Below, one piece after another: positions 1 to 8,339 of a stretch of 50,290 bases of DNA. The DNA is from an uncultured Synergistaceae bacterium (GTDB lineage Bacteria; Synergistota; Synergistia; Synergistales; Dethiosulfovibrionaceae), in NCBI GenBank assembly GCA_902489135.1, contig CABTYW010000004.1:1-50290 (forward strand). The letters are read 5' to 3'. Each line of letters begins with the position of its first letter. Positions within the stretch are counted from its first letter, which is position 1. A program made the translations under genes and the position numbers. Below the pieces are notes generated by a model. It did not search any database. It was not told where the DNA came from and saw nothing but the letters and a program-made list of their open reading frames with translations.

Positions 1-558
1 CGCACGGCATCGCCCGCGGTCCTGTCGCGGTAACGCAGGGCTTCGGCCGTTTTTGAAGGAAGAGCTTTTCGGGAGTTTCCACGTTTCCTCGCCGGGAGCG
101 TCTTGCCTTTTCATGGGCTTCGGCACTTTGTTATCTAGACATTTCACTGGGCTTTGTCTGTACGTAATGCCATAATATCACATTTTATTCCTTTGACAAG
201 TCCCCATTTTGAGCCGGTATCAGCAAAAAAAGCTGCCGTTTCGACTTCATGGGACCATCGCCGCGAAAAGGCGGAGCTTTTTCTTTTAAAGGTTTGAAAA
301 AACGCACCGCCGCTGAAAAACGCCGTCTCGGCACGATTCCGTAAAAGCTCCCGCGGATTTTGCCCCGAGGCGAGCCACGCCTTAAAAACAAGAGAATGTG
401 GAGCTTGGCGGCAGATATGGGGGCGCCGTGCGGCAACCTTATGTCTGCGGGATTAAGGATGGGGGGCTTTTACGGCAAATATGAGCGCGCCTACAAAAAT
501 CCGCCTTACCACGTCGCCATAGTCCCCGTCTTGGCGATTTCGCCCCGCATCGGCGCGC
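1..558. other. Left-edge region without a supported gene
   Basis: Short open frames exist here on both strands (for example 185-436 minus and 360-740 plus), but they have no recognisable family, no good ribosome binding site, and Arg/Pro/Ala-rich composition typical of chance frames in GC-rich DNA. A minus-strand frame opening at about 114 and running off the left edge cannot be judged because only about 38 codons are visible and no Shine-Dalgarno precedes it. Confidence 0.5.
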
Positions 559-602
559 AAAAAGCCGCAGGTCGTCGGAGCGTCGCTCCGGCGGCCTGCG
601 GC
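559..602 (-). terminator. Probable terminator of the outer-membrane gene
   Basis: GCCGCAGG (564-571) pairs with CCTGCGGC (595-602) around an inner GC-rich hairpin. Read on the minus strand the stem is followed by five U (complement of 559-563). It lies 116 nt past the stop of the minus-strand barrel gene, so it fits as its transcription end. Confidence 0.55.
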
Positions 603-717
603 CGAAAATTCTTCATTGATTATGATTTTGGCGGCTTCTTAAAAAACGCGCCCTCAAAGCCCGCGGAACAAAAATTTTACGGGACGGCGCGCGCCCGGCA
701 CTTTCCTTCAAAACCGC

Positions 718-1482
718 CTAAAAGGAAATCATGGTTCTGACGCGAACTTTTCTGTCGGTGTAATCGGGGTTGTCCAGGGCACCGTCCTGATCGCTCAGCG
801 ATACTTCCATGTAAAGACCCGGCCTGTAGCGGTAGCCCAGTCCCACGGCCCAGCTTCTGGAGTACTGCGACGGGCCGCTTTCGTAGCGCGCATAGCTCTG
901 GAAGGTGCTGAAGTTTTCTCCCCACTGTTGGCGCGCCGTCAAATAGAGCACGTCGGTGTCCTCCATGAACCACGCAGTGCCGCCGCGGCTGAAGGGGCGG
1001 GCGAAACTCTCGGAAAAGCCTTCGCCGCCGGGAAGATAAAATCCCGCGTCCATGCGGGCGTATTCCACCCACAGGTCGGTAAAGCGCAGTTTCTGCCGGC
1101 TGAGCCGCAACGCCACCGTCCAGGCTTCGGGATTGTCGGTGAAGGCCTGCGAGCGCCGATTCCACGGGGCGATGTCCTGCACCATGTAAGTTCCGCTCAC
1201 CGAGGCGCCGTCGCCCACATCCCAGCCCATGCCGGCGCGGTAGGTTCGAAAATCCCAGTCATCGGAAGGACCGAACTCCCGGGCGCCGAAGGTCATCCAG
1301 TTTCGACGGCCCAGCGACACCCGCGGCCCCTCGTGTTGGGCTCCCATAAAAAGCGGAGCTTCCTCGGGCGACCGTACGGCCTCCTGAGTCGTTTTTTCCG
1401 TCAGAGGTTCACCGGCGGCGGGAAGAGCGCACAGCCATGCCGTCGTCACCAGAAAAGCCGTCAATTTTTTCAGCAGTTTCAC
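718..1482 (-). CDS. Outer-membrane beta-barrel protein, 254 aa, function unknown
   Basis: A GTG start at 1482 is preferred over the longer frame because GGAGG lies just upstream and the protein then opens with a signal peptide (KLLKKLTAFLVTTAWL, cleavage near AAG-EP). The mature part has alternating hydrophobic and polar residues with many aromatic and Gly residues, as in membrane beta strands, and ends in a C-terminal Phe (RVRTMISF), the signal used by the BAM machinery. This supports a diderm host. The cargo or role cannot be told; a small porin-like or structural barrel is possible. It is transcribed alone, away from pstS, and a stem-loop follows about 116 nt downstream. I do not recognise a named family. 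Confidence 0.75.
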   Translation of the reverse strand: MKLLKKLTAFLVTTAWLCALPAAGEPLTEKTTQEAVRSPEEAPLFMGAQHEGPRVSLGRRNWMTFGAREFGPSDDWDFRTYRAGMGWDVGDGASVSGTYMVQDIAPWNRRSQAFTDNPEAWTVALRLSRQKLRFTDLWVEYARMDAGFYLPGGEGFSESFARPFSRGGTAWFMEDTDVLYLTARQQWGENFSTFQSYARYESGPSQYSRSWAVGLGYRYRPGLYMEVSLSDQDGALDNPDYTDRKVRVRTMISF

Positions 1483-1900
1483 AGCGCTCCCCTCCTTCAC
1501 GCCCAAATCGCGGCGAATTTTTCGCCCCGCCCCGGGGGCGGCCACGGGCGACCATGCTTTGTCGTCCTGCCCGAAGATTTTTCTTCTTTAATGAACATCA
1601 TAGCAGATTTTCTCCGTTCTGTGGAGAAAATCTCGCCATATTTTTCACTTTGCCATGTTGTTTTATTTTTGAAGCGCGCGCAGGCTTTTTGCACGCCGCT
1701 GCGGCGACAACCATAAGGGGTCGTTATCAATATCGGCGAATAACAAAACTTTTAAGAATAATTATAATAATTGTTGCGTTTTTTGACAAAATCTCAAACA
1801 AATTCCAACGTTTATTTGGAGCGGAGACCTTCTTTTTGATTTATAGTAGACAGTGCAGTATTGGTTATGAAATTCATAAAAAATCAGGAGTGGATATCCC
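1483..1900. other. Divergent intergenic region between barrel gene and pstS
   Basis: This 418-bp AT-richer stretch must hold the promoters of the barrel gene and of the pst operon. TTGACA occurs at 1783-1788 and a TATAGT at 1842-1847, but they are not correctly spaced with each other, so no promoter is called. No clear Pho-box array is visible. CAGGAG just before 1901 serves pstS. Confidence 0.4.
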
Positions 1901-2725
1901 ATGAAAAAAGCATTGACTGCTGTACTGGCTGTGTTGGCTTTTGCGGCGGCGGCGACGGCCGCCCCCCTTGATTCCTTCAAGGGTCTTTCGGGCAAAATGG
2001 ACATCGCCGGCGGCACGGCGCACATTCCGGTGATGAAAGAAGCGGCAAAACGCATTATGACCGTCAACCCCAAAATCAGCATCACCGTGGCCGGCGGCGG
2101 CTCCGGCGTGGGCGTCAAGCAGGTGGGCGAAGGACTGGTGCATATCGGCAACACGGGACGCGCTCTGAAGGACGCCGAGGTGCAGCAGTACGGGTTGAAA
2201 ACGTTCCCCTTCGCTGTTGACGGCGTGGCGCTGGTGATCAACCCCGCCAACAAAATCGACGATCTCACGGCCCAACAGGTGGCGGCCATTTACGCGGGAA
2301 CCATCACCGATTGGTCGGAGGTGGGCGGCGATGCGGGCAAGATCAACGTCTTCGGCAGAGAGGACGGCTCGGGCACGCGCGATACCTTCACCGACAAGGT
2401 GCTTCACAAGGGCGCTCTGGCCCCTGACGTCAACGTGGTCAACTCCAACGGCGCCATGAAAACCACCGTGGCCGGCGACGTGCGCGCCATGGGCTACGTG
2501 GGCATCGGCCACATCGACGAAACGGTGAAGGCTCCCCGGCTGGACGGTATGACGGCCAATCAGCAGAATGCCGCCGACGGCAGCTATACGGTGGTACGTC
2601 AGCTGTACATGAACACCAAGGGCGAGCCCGAAGGCCTGACGAAAGCCTTCATCGACTACATCTACAGCGAAGAGGGCGCCGAAATCATCAAAAAGAGCGG
2701 CTACATTCCTCTGCCTCGAAAGTAA
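1901..2725 (+). CDS. pstS: Phosphate ABC transporter substrate-binding protein PstS
   Basis: The 274-aa protein opens with a signal peptide (KKALTAVLAVLAFAAAATAA) and would act outside the inner membrane, capturing phosphate for the PstCA channel. The PBP-like-2 fold is visible: GGGSGVG around residue 64 for the first phosphate loop, the IGNTGRALK segment, and the FGREDGSGTRDTF loop near 155, a signature of PstS. GYIPL close to the C-terminus is also typical. CAGGAG precedes the ATG. A terminator follows at 2787-2817, then pstC, pstA and pstB, so pstS may be made in excess over the membrane parts by partial termination. Identification is secure; whether phosphate or a related oxyanion is the ligand is inferred from the family. 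Confidence 0.93.
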   Translation: MKKALTAVLAVLAFAAAATAAPLDSFKGLSGKMDIAGGTAHIPVMKEAAKRIMTVNPKISITVAGGGSGVGVKQVGEGLVHIGNTGRALKDAEVQQYGLKTFPFAVDGVALVINPANKIDDLTAQQVAAIYAGTITDWSEVGGDAGKINVFGREDGSGTRDTFTDKVLHKGALAPDVNVVNSNGAMKTTVAGDVRAMGYVGIGHIDETVKAPRLDGMTANQQNAADGSYTVVRQLYMNTKGEPEGLTKAFIDYIYSEEGAEIIKKSGYIPLPRK

Positions 2726-2786
2726 GTCCGCGCTGAAAAGTCGGCGCACGGAAATCCTCCGGGGCTCTCCCGCGCCGTGCTGCAAG

Positions 2787-2817
2787 CTCTCCGCCGAAAA
2801 TCGCGGAGAGTTTTTTT
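2787..2817 (+). terminator. Terminator/attenuator between pstS and pstC
   Basis: CTCTCCGC (2787-2794) pairs perfectly with GCGGAGAG (2803-2810), followed by seven T. It sits inside the pst operon and would let the binding protein be expressed above the permease genes. Confidence 0.85.
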
Positions 2818-2995
2818 CTTGAGTTCCGGCTTCGGCGGCTTTGAAAAGCGGCTATCATTGAAGTGCGCCCCGCCGCGGGGTAAAGGCGGCGGGAGGTGCG
2901 CGGACGGAACTTTTCCGTTCAAAGGCCGTGCGGCGTTGCGCCGGCTCCTGCACAAGGGCGCGCGCCGAAAATTTTTTTCGAAAGAAGTTGATGTG

Positions 2996-3838
2996 ATGTC
3001 TCGGCAGGGAGCGCCCGCATGGCTTGCCGCTTCGGCGGCCTGTGTGGGGGCGCTGATGGCTTCGGTATTCGGCTTTATCATTCTCTGCGCTCTCGGTGCG
3101 CTGCGGGATGCCGACGTCTCCATGGTGTTCGGCTCCGTCTGGCGCCCCGACGCGCAGCGGTACGGCATTTTGCCCATGATCTGCGCCACGCTGCAGCTCT
3201 CGCTGTCGGCGCTGGCGCTGGGATGGGCGCTGGCATTGGGATGCGCCTGTTTTATCAACGGTCTGGGGCCTCGGCGGGCCGCCGCTTTTCTGGAGGGGCT
3301 CATTCGTCTCATGACCGCCGTTCCCACGGTGGTTTACAGTTTCGTGTCGGTCTTTCTTCTGGTGCCGCTGGTGCGAAATCACCTGGGCGGAACGGGGCTC
3401 TGCTGGCTTTCGGCGGCGACGGTGCTGAGCCTTCAAATTCTCCCTTCCATGACTCTGGTGCTCGACGGCGCCATAAAAAACGCGGCCGCACACGTGTCGC
3501 TCACCTGTGAGGCGCTGGGGTTGACGGCGTCGCAGACGCTGGCGCGGGTCGTCCTTCCGGCGTCGAAAAAAGCTTTGTGCAGCGCCGCCATGCTGGGCTT
3601 CGGCCGTGCCGCGGGCGACACCCTCATTCCCGTCATGCTGGCGGGCAACGCCGTGCAGTATGCGAAAACGCCCATCGACGCCATGCGCACGCTGACGGCT
3701 CACATCAGTCTCGTGACGTCGTCGGAGGTGACGGGACAGGCTTACAGTTCGCTGTACATCGCCGGCGGCATTCTGCTGGCTTTCAGCGCGGCGGCCAGTC
3801 TCATCATCCGCCGCCTCAGGAAGGGGGCCGAAAAATGA
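2996..3838 (+). CDS. pstC: Phosphate ABC transporter permease PstC
   Basis: ATG at 2996 (MSRQGAPAW) gives a 280-aa protein of normal PstC size; the frame is open further upstream but that part is unlike a permease. About six membrane spans are visible, and the cytoplasmic EAA-like loop that docks on the ATPase is seen as EALGLTASQTLARVVLP (residues about 174-190), followed by GFGRAAGDT, the PstC signature. PTVVYSFVS is the conserved segment in span 3. The stop overlaps the start of pstA (ATGA at 3835-3838), so the two permeases are translationally coupled. An alternative start is the adjacent GTG at 2993. Confidence 0.92.
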   Translation: MSRQGAPAWLAASAACVGALMASVFGFIILCALGALRDADVSMVFGSVWRPDAQRYGILPMICATLQLSLSALALGWALALGCACFINGLGPRRAAAFLEGLIRLMTAVPTVVYSFVSVFLLVPLVRNHLGGTGLCWLSAATVLSLQILPSMTLVLDGAIKNAAAHVSLTCEALGLTASQTLARVVLPASKKALCSAAMLGFGRAAGDTLIPVMLAGNAVQYAKTPIDAMRTLTAHISLVTSSEVTGQAYSSLYIAGGILLAFSAAASLIIRRLRKGAEK

Positions 3839-4710
3839 GGGACCGCCTGCTGACTCTTTTGTCGTGGATTTCGGCGCTGGCCGTCCCGTCGGCCATGGGG
3901 GTGCTGCTGTGGAAACTGCTTTTCAGCGGCGCGCCGACGCTGGGAACGTCGCTGTTTTTCGGCGACACGCCGCCGCTGAGGGCGATTTTCGCCAGGGCGC
4001 CGGTGTGGGACGGCATCTGGCCGGCCGCGGCGGGAACGCTGACGCTGCTGGCGCTCACCATGGTGCTGGCGGTGGTCCCGGGCATAGGCTGCGGCATTTA
4101 TTTGGCCTGCTTCGCGGGGGAAGGGACGCGTCGCCGTCTGGGTTTGGCCGTTGATCTGCTGGCGGGCGTGCCGTCCATTGTCATGGGGCTTTTCGGTTTC
4201 GTGCTGATTTTGACGCTGCGGCGTTTTTTCGCTCCCCGGGCCACCACCTGTCTGCTTCTTTCGGCCTTCTGTCTGGCGCTGCTGGTGCTGCCGTCGCTGG
4301 TCATTACCACGCAGAGTGTCCTTGAAAGTCTGCCCGACGGGCTGAAGCTCACGGGCGAGGCGCTGGGATTTACGCCGTGGCAAACCGTGCGGCATCTGCT
4401 GCTTCCCGCGGCGGGACGGGGCGTGCTGGGAGGCGTCATGCTGGCTTTGGGACGCGCCGCCGAGGACACGGCGGTCATTATGGTGACGGGGGCCGTGGCC
4501 AACGCGGGGCTTCCCGCGGGGCTGGGCGCCAAATACGAAGCGTTGCCTTTTTTTATCTTCTACATTTCGTCGCAGTACACAAGCCCCGACGAGCTTCAGC
4601 GCGGTTTCGGCGCGGCGCTGGTGCTGCTCATGCTCTCGGGAGCTCTTCTGCTGGGCGCCTGGGCGCTCCAGCGCAGTCTTGAAAGAAAATGGAAGGGAGT
4701 GCGCCCATGA
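3835..4710 (+). CDS. pstA: Phosphate ABC transporter permease PstA
   Basis: The 291-aa second channel half of the phosphate importer starts at the ATGA overlap with pstC. Six hydrophobic spans are evident. Family signatures include GVPSIVMGLFGF (about residues 111-122), the EAA-type loop EALGFTPWQTVRHLLLPAA (about 174-192) and LGRAAEDTAVI, which corresponds to the GRAxGETA segment of PstA. Its stop overlaps the preferred pstB start in the same ATGA manner. No truncation is visible. Confidence 0.92.
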   Translation: MRDRLLTLLSWISALAVPSAMGVLLWKLLFSGAPTLGTSLFFGDTPPLRAIFARAPVWDGIWPAAAGTLTLLALTMVLAVVPGIGCGIYLACFAGEGTRRRLGLAVDLLAGVPSIVMGLFGFVLILTLRRFFAPRATTCLLLSAFCLALLVLPSLVITTQSVLESLPDGLKLTGEALGFTPWQTVRHLLLPAAGRGVLGGVMLALGRAAEDTAVIMVTGAVANAGLPAGLGAKYEALPFFIFYISSQYTSPDELQRGFGAALVLLMLSGALLLGAWALQRSLERKWKGVRP

Positions 4711-5456
4711 GTCTCTGCGCCGTCGTTGAAAATCTTCGCGTGTCCGCCGGCGGGCACGCCATTTTAAAGGACATCTCTCTGGACTGTCCCGACAAGGCCA
4801 TCACGGTGCTGGTGGGACGATCGGGATCGGGCAAGACGACGCTGCTGCGCTCCATCAACCGCCTCAATGAGCATTTTCCGGCACTGCATACCTGCGGGAA
4901 GGTCGCTTTGAAAGTGAACGGCCGGCTCAGAGACGTTTTTCAGATGCCGCTGACGGAATTGCGTCGACGGGCGGGCATGGTCTTTCAGTCGCCCAATCCT
5001 TTGCCTCTCAGCGTTGAGCGCAACATGCTTCTGCCGCTGAAGCTGGTGATGGGGGTCGTCGGATCGGAAGCCTCGGACCGCGCCGAAAAAGCGCTGCGCG
5101 AGGTGGGGCTCATGAACGAAATCTCCGGGCGCCTGACGACGGATGCCCTGACGCTGTCGGGCGGACAGCAGCAGCGCCTTTGTCTGGCGCGTACGCTGGC
5201 GCTGGAGCCCGACGTGCTGCTTCTCGACGAGCCCACGGCCTCGCTGGACCGCCACGCCGCCGAAATTGTGGAAAATCTCATGCTCTCGCTGCGGGAGCGC
5301 TACCCTATCGTCATGGTCTCTCACAGCCTTCAGCAGGCTCACAGGACGGCATCGCAGCTGGCGGTGCTTCGGGACGGGGTCCTGACGGGGACGTTCAGCG
5401 CCTCGGAACTTCCCCAGGGCGACGAGGGAGAACGGTTCATCAAAAATCTGCTGTAA
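4707..5456 (+). CDS. pstB: Phosphate ABC transporter ATP-binding protein PstB
   Basis: The 249-aa ATPase powers PstCA at the cytoplasmic face. Walker A is GRSGSGKTT (residues 37-45), the Q-loop is VFQSPNPLP, the signature is LSGGQQQR (149-156), Walker B is VLLLDEPTAS and the switch His is H205 in MVSHS. ATG 4707 is chosen over ATG 4689 because AAGGGAG lies at the right distance and it forms ATGA with the pstA stop, repeating the coupling seen upstream. No phoU, phoB or phoR follows; the operon ends here with a hairpin shared with the converging gene. Confidence 0.92.
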   Translation: MSLCAVVENLRVSAGGHAILKDISLDCPDKAITVLVGRSGSGKTTLLRSINRLNEHFPALHTCGKVALKVNGRLRDVFQMPLTELRRRAGMVFQSPNPLPLSVERNMLLPLKLVMGVVGSEASDRAEKALREVGLMNEISGRLTTDALTLSGGQQQRLCLARTLALEPDVLLLDEPTASLDRHAAEIVENLMLSLRERYPIVMVSHSLQQAHRTASQLAVLRDGVLTGTFSASELPQGDEGERFIKNLL

Positions 5457-5489
5457 AAAAAAGTTCCCGCCCCGCAAAGGGGCGAGAAC
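5453..5489 (-). terminator. Terminator between convergent pstB and the 5504 gene
   Basis: GTTC(C)CGCCCC and GGGGCG(A)GAAC, within 5463-5489, form a stem. An A-run at 5455-5462 becomes a U-tract on the minus strand, so it is best suited to the minus-strand gene; the stem could also help stop pst transcription. Confidence 0.75.
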
Positions 5490-5503
5490 CGCGGAAGGTC
5501 TCG

Positions 5504-6208
5504 CTATTCCTTTCCCGCCAGAGCGCGGGCCGTTCGCTCGCAGAACTCCACGCCTTTGCCGCGCGCGGTCAGCAGAACCGTCATGACGGCGGCCGCAATG
5601 GGCGCCTCGCTTTCGGGAAAGAAAATCCCCGCGTCGTACTCGCAGCCCGGCATAGATGCCGCAAGATGCGCCGTCGGCACGCCGGCCGCGGCGAATTTGC
5701 CCATTTCGGCGTTGTCGGAAAAGGCTTTGACGAGTCGCGCACAGCTCTCTTCCGAAAGACCTTCCCGCCTGATCAGCTTTCTGAAAAAGACGGCGGCGTC
5801 GGAGGCGCAGGTGAGATTGGACTTTTCGGCGCCCGGGGCGCCCACGGGCAAGACGATCTCCGTGTCCGCCATTCCCGCGCGCTTCGCCGCGGCGGAAACG
5901 CCTTCAAAGCCCAGAAAACCCATGAGTGCGTTGAGAGTGTCGGCGCTGCCGGCGATGATCTCCGCGGCCGCCTCGTCAAAGGTTTTGCCGAAGGGGAGTT
6001 TTTCTTCCGCCGAAAGCTCGCCCGACTCCACGCGTTCGCAGAGATTCCAGAGCGCCGGAAGCGCTGCGAACTGCCCCGCGGGGATGAGACGCCCGCTGTT
6101 GTAAAAAAGTTTCTGATCCGCTGAATCGTCATAGATGGCCACGGAAGGCGCTCCGCCTTCAATTGCGGCGACAGCGCGCAGCACGCGACCCTTCCAAAGG
6201 TGCGGCAC
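5504..6208 (-). CDS. Beta-lactamase-fold protein lacking catalytic motifs
   Basis: About 234 aa. The layout follows the class A beta-lactamase/serine hydrolase family: a helix ALWNLCERVESGELSAEEKL like the segment after SxxK, then SADTLNALMGFLGFEGVSA at the SDN position, then an NLT-ASDAAVFFRKL helix. The key residues are missing: where SxxK should be the sequence reads QFAA, SDN is SAD, and the KTG region reads LAASMPG. No signal peptide is seen. It is therefore probably an inactive or repurposed member. GAGGAGGAATGACC precedes GTG 6208; ATG 6214 overlaps the Shine-Dalgarno and is less likely. The family assignment is from remembered alignment patterns and is moderately sure. Confidence 0.6.
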   Translation of the reverse strand: MPHLWKGRVLRAVAAIEGGAPSVAIYDDSADQKLFYNSGRLIPAGQFAALPALWNLCERVESGELSAEEKLPFGKTFDEAAAEIIAGSADTLNALMGFLGFEGVSAAAKRAGMADTEIVLPVGAPGAEKSNLTCASDAAVFFRKLIRREGLSEESCARLVKAFSDNAEMGKFAAAGVPTAHLAASMPGCEYDAGIFFPESEAPIAAAVMTVLLTARGKGVEFCERTARALAGKE

Positions 6209-6342
6209 GGTCATTCCTCCTCGAAATTCGTTCTTCGAAAAAAGTGTACGCGCCGGGCGCCGAGATGTCAAATGAAGAGCGTTTTTTCAGCCCCTTTTAA
6301 ATGACGAAACATTGAAAAACTAAAATATTTCTCTTCAAGCGC

Positions 6343-6370
6343 TTGCAATTTTTCGTTCTCCATGTACAAT
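6343..6370 (+). promoter_or_regulatory. Sigma-70-type promoter of tpx
   Basis: TTGCAA (6343-6348) and TACAAT (6365-6370) are separated by 16 bp, about 85 nt before the tpx start. The same -35 hexamer and spacing recur before the glycan operon at 7064. Confidence 0.6.
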
Positions 6371-6455
6371 GAAACTGTCAAATAGACTAATTCAGTCATA
6401 ATTAAACACCCCGGCAAAAAATCTTATCGGTTCTCAAAGAAGGAGGCTGTTTATC

Positions 6456-6971
6456 ATGCAGGAAAGAAAAGACGTCGTAACCATGGGCGGCAAGCCCGTC
6501 ACCCTTGTGGGCAACGAGCTGAAAGTCGGCGACAAGGCGCCGGATTTCAAAGTTCTCGACACGGCCATGGCCGAGAAGTCACTGAAGGATTACACAGGAA
6601 AGATCAAGGTCATCTCCGTGACGCCTTCGCTGGACACGCCCGTGTGCGACCTTCAGGCCACGTGGTTCAACGAGGACGTGGACAAGCTGGGCGACGTTTA
6701 CGTGCTCAACGTCAGCATGGATCTTCCCTTCGCCCTGAAACGCTACTGCGCCGCCAAGGGCTTTGACAAAGTGGCCACGCTGTCCGACCACCGCGACGCG
6801 TCCTTCGGTACGGCCTACGGCGTGCTGATCAAAGAGCGCCGCCTGCTGGCCCGCGCCGTCTTCGTGCTGGACCGCGATGACGTGATCCGCTACGTTGAAC
6901 TGGTTCCCGAAGTGACGCACGCCATCAACTATGACGCGCTGCTCGAGGCCGTCACCAAAATCGCCAAGTAA
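6456..6971 (+). CDS. tpx: Thiol peroxidase (atypical 2-Cys peroxiredoxin)
   Basis: A 171-aa cytoplasmic enzyme that reduces hydrogen and lipid peroxides with thioredoxin as electron donor. The peroxidatic Cys is C64 in PSLDTPVCDLQ and the resolving Cys is C98 in KRYCAAKGF, the spacing typical of Tpx. Length and the N-terminal GKPVTLVGNELKVGDKAPDF are as in the family. AGGAGG precedes the ATG. It is monocistronic, with its own promoter and a strong terminator, in keeping with oxygen defence in an anaerobe. Confidence 0.95.
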   Translation: MQERKDVVTMGGKPVTLVGNELKVGDKAPDFKVLDTAMAEKSLKDYTGKIKVISVTPSLDTPVCDLQATWFNEDVDKLGDVYVLNVSMDLPFALKRYCAAKGFDKVATLSDHRDASFGTAYGVLIKERRLLARAVFVLDRDDVIRYVELVPEVTHAINYDALLEAVTKIAK

Positions 6972-6987
6972 CTTTTTAAAATGTACA

Positions 6988-7032
6988 AAAAAAGCTCTTC
7001 CTCGAAAGAACCTTCGGGGAAGAGCTTTTTTT
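6988..7032 (+). terminator. Intrinsic terminator of tpx
   Basis: GCTCTTCC (6994-7001) pairs with GGAAGAGC (7018-7025), extended by an A-run before and seven T after. The symmetry could make it bidirectional. Confidence 0.88.
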
Positions 7033-7063
7033 CATCCCACGCGAGACTCCCCGACAAGTTTTT

Positions 7064-7091
7064 TTGCAATTTACCGCAAAGGACTTATAAT
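7064..7091 (+). promoter_or_regulatory. Promoter of the glycan operon
   Basis: TTGCAA (7064-7069), 16-bp spacer, TATAAT (7086-7091). This would give a leader of about 110 nt before the first gene at 7209. Confidence 0.65.
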
Positions 7092-7208
7092 AGGCTGAAC
7101 TGAGCTTTTGAGATGCGCTCCATGGCGCGGCTTTTGAAATTTTTCCGCGAAATGCAAAAAAACCGGGAGCGCGCGTCAACGGGACGGATTTTCAGGGAGG
7201 TCTTCGTC

Positions 7209-8339
7209 ATGGGCGACAAGAGAATTCTTCTGTCCTATCCGCACATGAGCGGCGATGAGTTGGAATGTGTCAGGCAGGCTTTCCAGTCGAACTGGATCGC
7301 CCCTCTGGGCCCCATGGTGGAACTTTTCGAAAGGGAATGTGCGCACCGCTGCGCCATGCCCTTCGCTTTGGCGCTGTCCAGCGGCACGGCGGCGCTGCAT
7401 CTGGCCGTGAAGCTGCTGGGCGTGAAACGGGGCGACTGCGTGTTCTGCTCGGATTTCACCTTTATCGCCTCGGCGGCGCCGGCCTTTCACGAGGGCGCAC
7501 AGCTGACTTTTATCGACTCGGCGCCCGACAGCTGGAACATGTCGCCCGCCGCGCTGGAAAAAGCCCTGCAACGGGCCCGCAGGGCGGGAAAGCTTCCCAA
7601 AGCCGTCATCGTCGCCGAGCTCTACGGCCTCTGCCCCGACATGGACGCCATCGCCGAACTGTGCCGCGCCTACGGCGTGCCTCTGGTGGAAGACGCCGCG
7701 GAAGCTCTGGGTTCCACGTGGCGCGATCACCCCTGCGGTTCGCTGGGCGATTTGAGCGCGCTGTCTTTCAACGGCAACAAGATCATTACTACCTCGGGCG
7801 GCGGAATGCTTTTAACCCGCGAAAAGTCGCTGCGCGACAGAGCTTTTTTTCTGGCGACGCAGGCGCGCGACGCGGCGCCGTGGTACCAGCACTCGCAGGC
7901 GGGCTACAATTACCGCATGAGCAACATCGCCGCGGCCATCGGCGTGGGACAGATCAAACATCTGGATGAGCGCGTGACGCGCCGCCGCGCCGTTTACCAT
8001 CGCTACTGCCGCGAGCTGGCCGATCTGCCCGTGACCATGATGCCCGTACCCGACGGATGCCGCACCAGCGCGTGGCTTTCCTGTCTCACCATCGACCGGG
8101 GACAGCGCGTCACTTTCATGGACCTGTACAACGCGCTGAACGACGCCGGCATCGAGACGCGCCCGCTGTGGAAGCCCATGCACCTGCAGCCGGTTTTTTC
8201 GGGGTGCCCCTGCTTCAACCACGGCGGCTCAAGCGTCTGCGAGGATCTGTTCGGCCGCGGACTGTGCCTGCCCTCGGCATCGGCCATGTCCGACGACGAA
8301 CAGTCCCGGGTCATTGAAGCGCTGAAGATCGCGTTTTAG
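7209..8339 (+). CDS. pglE: DegT/DnrJ/EryC1 sugar aminotransferase, PglE-like
   Basis: 376 aa from ATG 7209, preceded by GGGAGG; the upstream open frame is not protein-like. This PLP enzyme family transfers an amino group to a keto sugar nucleotide. Markers: SSGTAALHLA (about 58-67), EDAAEALGS (161-169) and the PLP lysine K191 in LSFNGNKIITTSGGGM, which closely resembles PglE of the UDP-diNAcBac pathway (UDP-4-keto-6-deoxy-GlcNAc to the 4-amino sugar). The following genes are the next steps of that pathway, which supports the assignment. The 4,6-dehydratase PglF is not in the window. Confidence 0.85.
   Translation: MGDKRILLSYPHMSGDELECVRQAFQSNWIAPLGPMVELFERECAHRCAMPFALALSSGTAALHLAVKLLGVKRGDCVFCSDFTFIASAAPAFHEGAQLTFIDSAPDSWNMSPAALEKALQRARRAGKLPKAVIVAELYGLCPDMDAIAELCRAYGVPLVEDAAEALGSTWRDHPCGSLGDLSALSFNGNKIITTSGGGMLLTREKSLRDRAFFLATQARDAAPWYQHSQAGYNYRMSNIAAAIGVGQIKHLDERVTRRRAVYHRYCRELADLPVTMMPVPDGCRTSAWLSCLTIDRGQRVTFMDLYNALNDAGIETRPLWKPMHLQPVFSGCPCFNHGGSSVCEDLFGRGLCLPSASAMSDDEQSRVIEALKIAF

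Noticed and set aside
360..740. 126-codon plus-strand open frame at the left edge
   Set aside because: No recognisable family or ribosome site; it runs over the terminator of the minus-strand barrel gene.
1783..1816. TTGACA with TTTATT as a pst promoter
   Set aside because: Spacer of 22 bp is too long for sigma-70; kept only as a note in the intergenic entry.
1874..2785. 303-codon open frame opposite pstS
   Set aside because: Antisense shadow of the well-supported pstS; His- and Val-rich reverse-frame composition.
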